This document shows, piece after piece, positions 15,435-23,888 of a stretch of DNA of 64,000 bases. This stretch comes from Flavobacteriaceae bacterium PS02334. GTDB lineage: Bacteria > Bacteroidota > Bacteroidia > Flavobacteriales > Flavobacteriaceae. The notes under the pieces were generated by a model. It saw only the letters and a list, made by a program, of their open reading frames with translations. It did no database searches and was not told the DNA's origin. The DNA lies in contig JASCOH010000002.1 of the NCBI GenBank assembly GCA_029959295.1, forward strand, positions 310,001 to 374,000. Reading direction: 5' to 3'. The stretch's first letter is position 1. Every line of letters begins with the position of its first letter. Position numbers and translations under genes: made by a program.

Positions 15435-17231
15435 ATGGAATCTATCAGAAACATTGCAATTATTGCCCACGTCGATCACGGTAAAACTACTTTGGTTGAT
15501 AAAATCATGTACCACTGTCAACTTTTTCGTGATAACGAAAACACGGGAGACCTTATTCTTGACAACAACGACTTAGAGCGTGAAAGAGGTATTACAATTA
15601 CTTCAAAGAACGTTTCAGTTCAATATAAAGGAACAAAAATCAACATTATCGATACTCCTGGTCACGCGGATTTCGGTGGAGAAGTAGAGCGTGTATTGAA
15701 CATGGCCGATGGTGTTTGCCTTTTGGTAGATGCTTTTGAAGGACCGATGCCTCAGACTCGTTTCGTTTTGCAAAAAGCGATCGACTTAGGGTTGAAGCCT
15801 TGCGTTGTAATCAATAAAGTAGATAAAGAAAACTGTACGCCAGAAGAAGTTCACGAAAAAGTTTTTGACTTGATGTTTGAACTTGGAGCAACTGAAGAGC
15901 AATTGGATTTCCCAACTGTTTACGGTTCTGCAAAAAACAACTGGATGTCTGACGATTGGAGAAATCAAACTGACAATATCGAGCCATTATTAGACATGGT
16001 AATCAAAAATGTGCCACCACCAAATGTTGGTGAAGGAACACCGCAAATGTTGATTACATCTTTAGATTTCTCTGCTTTTACAGGTCGTATCGCTATCGGT
16101 CGTCTTGAAAGAGGAGTACTTAACGAAGGAATGCCAATTTCTCTTGTAAAAAGAGACGGTACTATCGTTAAATCAAGAATCAAAGAATTGCACACTTTTG
16201 AAGGACTTGGTCGTAAAAAAGTAGCACAAGTAATTGCAGGAGATATCTGTGCCATCATTGGTGTTGAAGGTTTTGAAATTGGAGATACAATCGCTGATTT
16301 TGAAAACCCGGAAGGTCTAAAAACAATTGATATCGACGAACCTACTATGAGTATGTTGTTTACAATTAATGACTCTCCTTTCTTTGGAAAAGAAGGTAAA
16401 TTTGTAACTTCTCGTCATATTAGAGAACGTTTGACAAAAGAATTAGAGAAAAACTTAGCGATGAAGTTAGGTGAAACTGATTCTGCTGATAAATTTATGG
16501 TTTTTGGTCGTGGTGTACTCCACTTATCTGTTCTTATTGAAACAATGAGAAGAGAAGGATATGAACTGCAAATCGGTCAGCCACAAGTTATCATCAAAGA
16601 AATTGATGGTCAAAAATGTGAGCCAATTGAGGAATTGACAATCGATTTACCAGAATCACTTTCAGGTAGAGCGGTAGAGTTTGTTACTATGCGTAAAGGT
16701 GAAATGTTAAGCATGGAAACGAAAGGGGAACGTATGATTGTAAAATTCAATATTCCATCACGTGGAATTATTGGATTGCGTAACCAATTGCTTACTGCAA
16801 CAGCGGGTGAGGCTATTATGGCACACCGTTTCATAGGATACGAGCCTTACAAAGGAGAAATTGCTGGACGTAACAAAGGTTCTTTGATTTCTATGGAAAA
16901 AGGAAAAGCTATTCCTTATTCTATCGATAAATTGCAAGATCGTGGTAAGTTTTTCGTTGAACCAAATGCTGAAATCTATGAAGGTCAGGTAATTGGAGAA
17001 AACTCTCGTGGCGATGACATGTGTGTTAACGTAACCAAAGAGAAAAAACAATCTAACGTTCGTTCTTCTGGAAATGATGAAAAAGCGAGAATCATCCCGC
17101 CAATCATTTTCTCTCTTGAAGAAGCTTTAGAATACATTCAAAAAGATGAATATGTGGAAGTTACACCAAAATCTATCCGTTTGAGAAAGATTTATCTAAC
17201 TGAAACTGAAAGAAAGCGTTTTAAATTCTAA
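15435..17231 (+). CDS. typA: Translational GTPase TypA/BipA
   Basis: Ribosome-associated GTPase related to EF-G, linked to 50S assembly and stress or cold adaptation. 598 residues, normal length. G1 is AHVDHGKTTL (residues 10-19), G2 lies around RERGITITS, G3 is DTPGHADFGG and G4 is NKVDK. The beta-barrel domain, the EF-G III/V-like domains and the C-terminal domain unique to BipA (ending with RKIYLTETERKRFKF) follow. Monocistronic, with terminator 17254-17280. Confidence 0.96.
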   Translation: MESIRNIAIIAHVDHGKTTLVDKIMYHCQLFRDNENTGDLILDNNDLERERGITITSKNVSVQYKGTKINIIDTPGHADFGGEVERVLNMADGVCLLVDAFEGPMPQTRFVLQKAIDLGLKPCVVINKVDKENCTPEEVHEKVFDLMFELGATEEQLDFPTVYGSAKNNWMSDDWRNQTDNIEPLLDMVIKNVPPPNVGEGTPQMLITSLDFSAFTGRIAIGRLERGVLNEGMPISLVKRDGTIVKSRIKELHTFEGLGRKKVAQVIAGDICAIIGVEGFEIGDTIADFENPEGLKTIDIDEPTMSMLFTINDSPFFGKEGKFVTSRHIRERLTKELEKNLAMKLGETDSADKFMVFGRGVLHLSVLIETMRREGYELQIGQPQVIIKEIDGQKCEPIEELTIDLPESLSGRAVEFVTMRKGEMLSMETKGERMIVKFNIPSRGIIGLRNQLLTATAGEAIMAHRFIGYEPYKGEIAGRNKGSLISMEKGKAIPYSIDKLQDRGKFFVEPNAEIYEGQVIGENSRGDDMCVNVTKEKKQSNVRSSGNDEKARIIPPIIFSLEEALEYIQKDEYVEVTPKSIRLRKIYLTETERKRFKF

Positions 17232-17253
17232 GACATTTTCATCCTTAAATAGT

Positions 17254-17280
17254 AAGCCATTCTGAAAAGAGTGGCTTTTT
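17254..17280 (+). terminator. Rho-independent terminator of typA
   Basis: A 10-bp stem (AAGCCATTCT 17254-17263 with AGAGTGGCTT 17268-17277, one G-T pair), tetraloop GAAA, then a T-run. Confidence 0.85.
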
Positions 17281-17317
17281 TTATTTCTATTTTTGAGATA
17301 AAAATTTTCAAAAAAAG

Positions 17318-17347
17318 TTTGCCGATTCAATTATTTAAATAACTTTG
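17318..17347 (+). promoter_or_regulatory. Promoter of the XrtN/VIT operon
   Basis: TTTG (17318-17321) and TAACTTTG (17340-17347) are spaced 18 nt apart, a good Bacteroidota promoter. It lies 36 nt before the start of the VIT gene. Confidence 0.75.
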
Positions 17348-17383
17348 CAATTCAAAGTACTTTTAAATAATTAAGCTTAAAAT

Positions 17384-19882
17384 ATGAAAGTAAATTCAGA
17401 ATCACTTAAAAATTACGCGAGCCAAGTTGGAGTAAAAGCAAGCATTGGTGTAACGCTTTTCAGTATTTCAATGCTGATTATCGCATTGGTAGGAATTAAA
17501 TTAGAGAATGATGCTTTAGAATCGCTTTGTTTCTTTAGCCTGATTGTCGAATTTATTTACGGAGTTATTCTCTGTTTCAATATTCTAAAGAAAAGAGAAA
17601 AGTATAATCATCTCGTTCCGTTTCTTTTTCTAAATTGGTTTATCGGATGTTTTTGTACAAACGTTTTGGTTAATGTTTTTGAAAATCTTCCGGTTTGGGT
17701 TTACGTCGTTACTTTCCTATTTTGTATTTCCAACTTTTTTATCTACAGTGATTTAAAGCAAAAATTTGTTACTCCAATTTCTTATTTCGTAAACGGATTT
17801 TCTTTCTTGCTGATTATTTATTATGCGATTTATCTTATTCCAATCGCCCCAATGTCAGTATTGGGAATTCTAGCTTTAGGACTTGGTTTCTACGGTTTAG
17901 TCCCGATGATTGTTTTGATAAGTCATTCGATAATCTTGGTTAAAGTCTTGTCTGAAAATAAAAAGAATACGCTTTTGTTTGCAATAGGAATGGTTTCCGT
18001 TTTCATCGGAATGCTATTTTTTACCATAATGCTGAATGCTCAAAGTAAAAAAATTGGAGCGAGTTCAGTTACAAAATCCTGTGAAAATAATGAAGATTTG
18101 CCAACTTACATTACGATTTCCCAAAATCTGAAACCTAATTTCTTCAACGAAATTCTGCTGAAAAAAGATATTGTTTATAGCAGTACCGATAATTTCTTTG
18201 AATTCAGAAGTTTTGACAATTTTGGAGGAAAACAATACAATGAAAGAAAAGTGCACAATCCATTGATTAATATAGCTTATCTCTTTACTCAAGATTTAGA
18301 TTTAAGTGCTGACGACAGAATTAATATCTTGAAATCCAACTTTGATAAGCGTCTCGAAACTGAAGAACAATTGTGGAGCGGCCGGGATTTGATTACGAAA
18401 AATATAAAAGAAGATATAAAAATTTATGTCAGCGAAAGATTAGCCTACACCGAAATCACAATGGATATTGCTTGTGATGAAGACACTTGGGGACAAAAAG
18501 AAGCCATTTATTCCTTCCAATTGCCTGAAGGCTCTGTAGCAACTTCGCTTTCTCTTTGGGTAAACGGAATCGAGCGCAAAGGTGTTTTAACAACAAAAGA
18601 AAAAGCTGAAAAAGCGTACAGGCAAATCGTTGGAGTAGAAGCTCGCGATCCGTCATTGATGCAATGGAAAGAAGGAAATAAAGTGGTTGTAAGAGTTTTT
18701 CCGATTACTCATGACTTGCCAAGAACTTTCAAATGCGGTTTCACAACGCCTTTAAAAGTAGAAGGCCAGGAGATGAAATATCAAAGTTTAGATATCAAAG
18801 GACCAAATATTTCTAATGCAGAAACGGTTTCTAGAATTCAGATGGTTGGCAACGAAAAGTTTAAAGCTGACAAAAAATTTGAATTAAAAAATAACTTTTA
18901 CATTAATGAATCTAAAGGTTTGGATAAATGGGAAGCTGTTATGCCTTTAAGCAATCAAACGTATTCAAATTCATTTGCCTGGAAAGATAAAGTCTATGAA
19001 ATTAAGCCAATTCAAAAGCAAATTTCAACTTTTACGCCAGCTGAAATTGTTCTGGATTTGAATAGCAATTGGAATTTGGATGAAGTGAAAACTCTTGTAA
19101 ATCAAATAAATAAAAAGTATTATGTGTTTGCAAATAATCAAAAGCAAGAGATTACTTCGACTAATTATGAAGAAGTATTTACACAATTTGAAAACTTGCA
19201 TTATTCCTTATTGCCACTTTTCAAATTAACTGAAAATAGCTTGGTCATTACAAAATCAGGAACATTTTCAGCCAATTTCGAAGAGCTAGAAACTTCTAAA
19301 TATTTAGCAAAACTGAAGAGCAATACTAAGCAAAAACAGTTGAAAGTCATTAATATTTCTGAAGAAATCAATCCGTTTTGGCAGACAGTTAAAGAGCAGA
19401 AATATGTAGAATATTTAAAAACAGATTTAAAAAATTGCTTGGAACTGGTTAATAAAAATCAATTTATATCTTTTCAATCTGCAGAAAACACAGTGAATAT
19501 TGAGCCTTCCAATGTTTCCATTCAAGAAAAACCGATTACTTCTGAATCATCAAATAATGGCTCAAATCATATTTATAGAATGTATGCTTTTGGAAAAGTT
19601 TTAGAGGAGCAGGTTAAAATTCAAGGAGATTCTTTTGCTGAAAACCAATATGTTTCTTTGGCTAAAGAGGCTAATATTGTGACACCGATTTCTTCCTTGA
19701 TTGTTTTAGAAACTGACGAAGATTATGAAAAAAACGGAATTGAGAAAAATGTCGACACTTTAGGAAATGCTTCCATAAATAATGATGGCGCTGTTCCCGA
19801 ACCGCATGAATGGTTGCTGATTATCACCGCACTTGTTTTGCTGTTTTTCTATTATAAAAAATCTAAAAAACAAACTGCATAA
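17384..19882 (+). CDS. XrtN-system VIT domain protein with PEP-type C-terminal sorting signal
   Basis: Membrane protein of 832 residues, the probable sole substrate of the exosortase encoded next. The N-terminus has about six hydrophobic segments (residues 20-220). A VIT (vault-protein/inter-alpha-trypsin) domain follows at about 345-460, seen as ERLAYTEITMDIAC and LPEGSVATSLSLWVNGIERKG. No MIDAS-bearing VWA domain, the usual partner of VIT, is visible. The C-terminus is a textbook sorting signal: PEP at 805-807, a hydrophobic helix LLIITALVLLFFYY, then KKSKKQTA. Its stop codon TAA directly abuts the ATG of the exosortase gene. This matches the described XrtN-sorted VIT family (TIGR04477, as I recall). 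Its cell role is unknown. Confidence 0.9.
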   Translation: MKVNSESLKNYASQVGVKASIGVTLFSISMLIIALVGIKLENDALESLCFFSLIVEFIYGVILCFNILKKREKYNHLVPFLFLNWFIGCFCTNVLVNVFENLPVWVYVVTFLFCISNFFIYSDLKQKFVTPISYFVNGFSFLLIIYYAIYLIPIAPMSVLGILALGLGFYGLVPMIVLISHSIILVKVLSENKKNTLLFAIGMVSVFIGMLFFTIMLNAQSKKIGASSVTKSCENNEDLPTYITISQNLKPNFFNEILLKKDIVYSSTDNFFEFRSFDNFGGKQYNERKVHNPLINIAYLFTQDLDLSADDRINILKSNFDKRLETEEQLWSGRDLITKNIKEDIKIYVSERLAYTEITMDIACDEDTWGQKEAIYSFQLPEGSVATSLSLWVNGIERKGVLTTKEKAEKAYRQIVGVEARDPSLMQWKEGNKVVVRVFPITHDLPRTFKCGFTTPLKVEGQEMKYQSLDIKGPNISNAETVSRIQMVGNEKFKADKKFELKNNFYINESKGLDKWEAVMPLSNQTYSNSFAWKDKVYEIKPIQKQISTFTPAEIVLDLNSNWNLDEVKTLVNQINKKYYVFANNQKQEITSTNYEEVFTQFENLHYSLLPLFKLTENSLVITKSGTFSANFEELETSKYLAKLKSNTKQKQLKVINISEEINPFWQTVKEQKYVEYLKTDLKNCLELVNKNQFISFQSAENTVNIEPSNVSIQEKPITSESSNNGSNHIYRMYAFGKVLEEQVKIQGDSFAENQYVSLAKEANIVTPISSLIVLETDEDYEKNGIEKNVDTLGNASINNDGAVPEPHEWLLIITALVLLFFYYKKSKKQTA

Positions 19883-21124
19883 ATGTATCCGCTATTCCAA
19901 AATAAAAATATATTGGCTTTGCTTGCCATAGTTTTGCTTATAGCACTGAATTTTGATATTATCAAATCAGGCATTGATAGTGACTTTTTTGGAATATTTT
20001 TCTCTATAATTTTATTTCTTGTAGGCGGTAGAAAAACAAATTTTAAGGTAAATTATTTATTGGTTGGAATAATTTTAATTCTTGAATTTGTCGCCTACCG
20101 CCTTCATACGAAATCATTACATTTCTTAGCAATAGCAATGTTTATCTGCTTGATTTATTATGGTTTTACCAAGAAATTTTCGTTTATAGCTTTTATCTGT
20201 ATCCTGTTGTTTTCTACGGTTTTCAATAAGTTTTTCGAACATTTGACTGCAGAAATAAAACAGGCTTTATGTGAAAACGTCTATTTTTTGCTAAAGAATT
20301 TCATCAAAATAGATAAAATAGAAGGCGTAAATTTTTATATAAATGGAGCTAAAATTTCAATCGATACTGCCTGCATGGGATTGTCAATGTTTAAAACAGG
20401 ATTGCTTACAGGTGCTATTTTATTGACTTTGGAAGAAAGAAAACAGAAATTGTATTTTTCAATTTTCCAAATTATTCTTTTTTCTGTGATAGTAATTCTT
20501 CTGAATATTATATCGAATTATTTCAGAATTATCACTTTGATTCTGTTGAATTGCACTGAAGAAAATGTACTTCATTACACGATTGGATTGCTTTGTTTTT
20601 TGCTATACCAAGTTGTTCCGATGGTGATTCTTATTCGTTATTTCAAGCCTAAAAAACAGAAAATAGATAATGAAATTTTCAAAACTAAATCATTGCAGAT
20701 TTTATCGGTTCTTACGATTTTAGTGATAACAAGCTGTGAATTGAAAAATAATCAGAATCATAATTTACTAGAAAATATAAATCCGAAATACAATTTAAAA
20801 CAAGGAAAATGGGTAACGGAAGAAGTTTTTAAGATTGAAACGCCAGAAAAATTGATTTACATAAAAACGCCCGTGCATAAACCGCTAATTTGCTGGACGG
20901 GTTCTGGCTATAAAATTACCGAATCGCGAGAAATAATCCTTAATGGAGAAAAAATTTGGTTTAATATTATGGAAAAAAATAATCTAAAATATAAATCGCT
21001 TTGGTGGTATGAATGTGGAGATAAAAAATATACTTCTTTTATTCAAGTAATGTTTTTGAAGCTGCTTTATAATGAGCCGATTCGGTTGATAAACGAAACA
21101 AGTGAAATCAGCGAACCAAGCTAA
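19883..21124 (+). CDS. xrtN: Exosortase N with fused EpsI-like C-terminal domain
   Basis: Polytopic inner-membrane transpeptidase predicted to cut and process the PEP-type C-terminal signal of its partner. Of 413 residues, about 1-255 form the exosortase core with eight or so hydrophobic segments. The Cys/Arg/His triad is visible as Cys164 (SIDTACMGLS), Arg215 (SNYFRII) and His231 (VLHYTIG). After another hydrophobic segment (270-285) comes a periplasmic domain with ICWTGSGYKI (about 334-343), like the conserved CxPGSGW of EpsI/DUF3485 proteins, which in other exosortase systems is often a separate or fused module. It starts right after the VIT gene stop, giving a two-gene operon. Its 3' end overlaps the convergent T9SS gene by 17 bp. 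Confidence 0.88.
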   Translation: MYPLFQNKNILALLAIVLLIALNFDIIKSGIDSDFFGIFFSIILFLVGGRKTNFKVNYLLVGIILILEFVAYRLHTKSLHFLAIAMFICLIYYGFTKKFSFIAFICILLFSTVFNKFFEHLTAEIKQALCENVYFLLKNFIKIDKIEGVNFYINGAKISIDTACMGLSMFKTGLLTGAILLTLEERKQKLYFSIFQIILFSVIVILLNIISNYFRIITLILLNCTEENVLHYTIGLLCFLLYQVVPMVILIRYFKPKKQKIDNEIFKTKSLQILSVLTILVITSCELKNNQNHNLLENINPKYNLKQGKWVTEEVFKIETPEKLIYIKTPVHKPLICWTGSGYKITESREIILNGEKIWFNIMEKNNLKYKSLWWYECGDKKYTSFIQVMFLKLLYNEPIRLINETSEISEPS

Positions 21125-23858
21125 AATGTCCTTTTATGGTTCGACCGTTGTCTAATTTTACAACATACCAATAATCTGTGGAAGGCAATGGCTGGCCGTT
21201 ATAAATTCCATTCCAGCCGTTGCTTAAAGGATTTATGTCGGCTAAAAGTTTTCCGAATCGATCAAAAATATAAATCTTGGATTTGGCATAAAATTTAGGG
21301 CTCATTCCCACAATATCCCAAGTTTCATTACGGCCATCACCATTAGGAGTGAAGAATTTTGGGACTTTTAGGATAGAAATTTCTTCAGAAACCGTTCCGC
21401 ATCCTCTATCATCATAAACATAAATAGTATGAAATCCAGGCGCAATATTTTCAAAATGATTTGATTCTTGAAAAGGTCCGTTTGGCGCATCGATACTATA
21501 TAAATAATTTCCAATACTAGAATTCGTGAGGTAAATTGTAGCGGTATTATTTTCAGTATTATCAACAATATCTATATCTTTTATCGTAGCGTTATTGGAC
21601 GGAAGAACAGTGATGGTGCGTATTTTTTCACAGCCTAAACTATTTGTAACCTTTACAGTATAAATTCCTGCCAAATTCACATTTATCGTAGCCGTTTTTT
21701 GTCCAGAAGACCAATCATATTGCAGGTTAGGAAGATTTCCAGACAACAATCCTGCAGTTAGTGTTATGTATTTATTAGGAAGATTGGTACAAATGTAATC
21801 AGTCGCCTCAGTCTCAATTTTCGGCAAAGACAGCACATTAAGATGAACCGGAAAAATCCCTAGACATTGGCGGGCATCTTGAATCCGGACATAAATTGTC
21901 TGTGAATTTGGATTCGTATTTGTAAACCGCTGTCCAACATTATTTTGCTCTAATAAAGCTTCATCAATACTTTTATAATAGGAAATCATAGCAGTTGAAA
22001 CGAAATCTGAAGCAATTTGAGCATCAGAAAGATCAAAATTATAAAATCCATCTTCCGTGCCGTCATCATCGCAATGGTCAATTAAATAGGGAGAAATCGT
22101 TGCTACATTTGCCCTAAGTTCCAATTCTGTTAAAGAATAGCAGCCAGTTTTCAAATCGGTAACTTTTACATGCAAAATCTGTGGATTTGAGGTATTTCTA
22201 TAATTTGTAGGTTGCGGGTCGTTATTATTTTCTGCGTCGCTTTTTGAAAGAAAAAAAGTTGTTGTTCTGTCAGGAATTCCAGCTGTCAAATCGCTATTTG
22301 CTTTGCTAAGATTGAATAGGATATTAGTCTGAGTTCCGTCAGGGCTGCATTGTGTCAAGCTTGAAGCAACAGCTTGCGGCAACGGATTTATTTGTATTGT
22401 TTTTCGACTTACAACTGGATTTCCTTGAATAATTATATCTGCTTTTACAGTATATGTTCCCGGATTTAAATAAGTATGCGTCGGAGAATTAGCCAGGGAA
22501 GCCGTACTTCCGTCGCCAAAATTCCAAATTACAGAATCTACAGTTCCATTTACATCCAGAGAAAAAGTAGTCGGCGTTTTTTCGCAAAAATTGTCAGCCA
22601 AAATAGCCGAACTGAAAACAGAAGTGATGAAAGGAGGAAGGCCAAAAGTCGACAAGCCATTTTGTAGAAAAACCGCTCTTGTTTGAAAATTACACGCCAG
22701 GCCATCCAATTCCGGATTATTAATCACGTCCAAATAATTTTGGTCAGAATTAATATTGGCTTTATAAATCTTTTGATCCGGACCTAATTGCAAGGCCGAA
22801 TAGCTGCGTCTCGAAATTTGAACAACAGAATTCGGAATATCTCCAGCCAAAAGATCAAACTGATAAAGGCCGCTTTCTGCCGAAGCATATAATTTTTTTG
22901 TTTCCGCAGAAAATTCTATCCCATAAGGAATTGCATTTTCCATGATTGAAATTCCGTTGCTGACAATGCCTGTTTCATTATCAAAATCATACAGATAAAC
23001 GACGCCGTTATTTTCACTTCCGCCAGTAATTGTTCCTAATTGATTGTGAGCTACGGCAATTTTTTTTCCATTTGGAGAAACTTTCAAATAGCCAATTGAA
23101 TTCCTCCGATAGCCAGAAACCGGAACCATCGGGTTAATTTGTGTAATTATCGGAGTAGCATTGACGCCATTCAAGTCAATTTTAAAGGCATAAAATTTAT
23201 CAGTAAAATGCGTAATTACCCAATAGCCATCACTGTTTTTTGTCTTGACAGCAGTAACTTTTTCAGAACATTTATACTTTATTTCTTCACCTAAAGGATT
23301 TGTATCATAGGTAATCAGAGGATTATTTCTGCTGATGATATCGCCAACGCTTCCATTGCTTCCTGAGAGAGAAATATCTACGATAGAATAATTCAAGCCG
23401 TTATTAAATCCGTCGTCTTCTTGAGGAAATCCTGAACTTGTATTTTGATTTGGATAAACGGCCGCATTGTCATGGTGCGGCTCGTCAACGGTAAAAATGT
23501 AAAAGATATTTGGATTGCCAGGTTTAGGTATAATTATTCCAGATTGCGTGCTTGAAGGATCGCCAAAAAGGCCAGTTCCTGCATTGTAATCTCCCCCTGG
23601 CATAGTCAAGTGATTTTGGTCCCAAACCGTTCTTCCGTCAGTGTACAAAAGCAGATTTCCATCTTTGTCAGAATAAGAACTGCAGCCTTCACTGGTGCTG
23701 ATTCTGATTGGATTTGGAGGCGTAGACAAAACTTCAATCGTGTTGTCATTATTGAATCGAATTCCGGCACGATTTCCAAAAAACCAATTAGAAGCTTCTC
23801 CTTGTGAAAAGGATTTCAGGCTGACCAAAAGTGCAAAAAGGAGGAATTTTGTTTTCAT
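21108..23858 (-). CDS. Large secreted protein with PKD domain and T9SS type B sorting domain
   Basis: 916 residues, exported by Sec then by the type IX system. Signal peptide MKTKFLLFALLVSLKSFSQ. The N-terminal 400 residues look like a beta-propeller-type module (starting ASNWFFGNRAGIRFNN, with repeated YxxDFxxxTG patterns). A PKD domain follows (about 445-490, WNFGDGSTASLANSPTHTY), then Ig-like segments. The last 80 residues, from KFFTPNGDGRNETWDIVG to GHFSLVR, are the type B C-terminal domain (TIGR04131), which directs secretion without the surface attachment of type A. It lies 30 nt after another type B protein gene and is probably the last gene of a four-gene unit. Confidence 0.9.
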   Translation of the reverse strand: MKTKFLLFALLVSLKSFSQGEASNWFFGNRAGIRFNNDNTIEVLSTPPNPIRISTSEGCSSYSDKDGNLLLYTDGRTVWDQNHLTMPGGDYNAGTGLFGDPSSTQSGIIIPKPGNPNIFYIFTVDEPHHDNAAVYPNQNTSSGFPQEDDGFNNGLNYSIVDISLSGSNGSVGDIISRNNPLITYDTNPLGEEIKYKCSEKVTAVKTKNSDGYWVITHFTDKFYAFKIDLNGVNATPIITQINPMVPVSGYRRNSIGYLKVSPNGKKIAVAHNQLGTITGGSENNGVVYLYDFDNETGIVSNGISIMENAIPYGIEFSAETKKLYASAESGLYQFDLLAGDIPNSVVQISRRSYSALQLGPDQKIYKANINSDQNYLDVINNPELDGLACNFQTRAVFLQNGLSTFGLPPFITSVFSSAILADNFCEKTPTTFSLDVNGTVDSVIWNFGDGSTASLANSPTHTYLNPGTYTVKADIIIQGNPVVSRKTIQINPLPQAVASSLTQCSPDGTQTNILFNLSKANSDLTAGIPDRTTTFFLSKSDAENNNDPQPTNYRNTSNPQILHVKVTDLKTGCYSLTELELRANVATISPYLIDHCDDDGTEDGFYNFDLSDAQIASDFVSTAMISYYKSIDEALLEQNNVGQRFTNTNPNSQTIYVRIQDARQCLGIFPVHLNVLSLPKIETEATDYICTNLPNKYITLTAGLLSGNLPNLQYDWSSGQKTATINVNLAGIYTVKVTNSLGCEKIRTITVLPSNNATIKDIDIVDNTENNTATIYLTNSSIGNYLYSIDAPNGPFQESNHFENIAPGFHTIYVYDDRGCGTVSEEISILKVPKFFTPNGDGRNETWDIVGMSPKFYAKSKIYIFDRFGKLLADINPLSNGWNGIYNGQPLPSTDYWYVVKLDNGRTIKGHFSLVR

Positions 23859-23888
23859 TGCAACATAATAACTCCCAAAGATAGCTAA

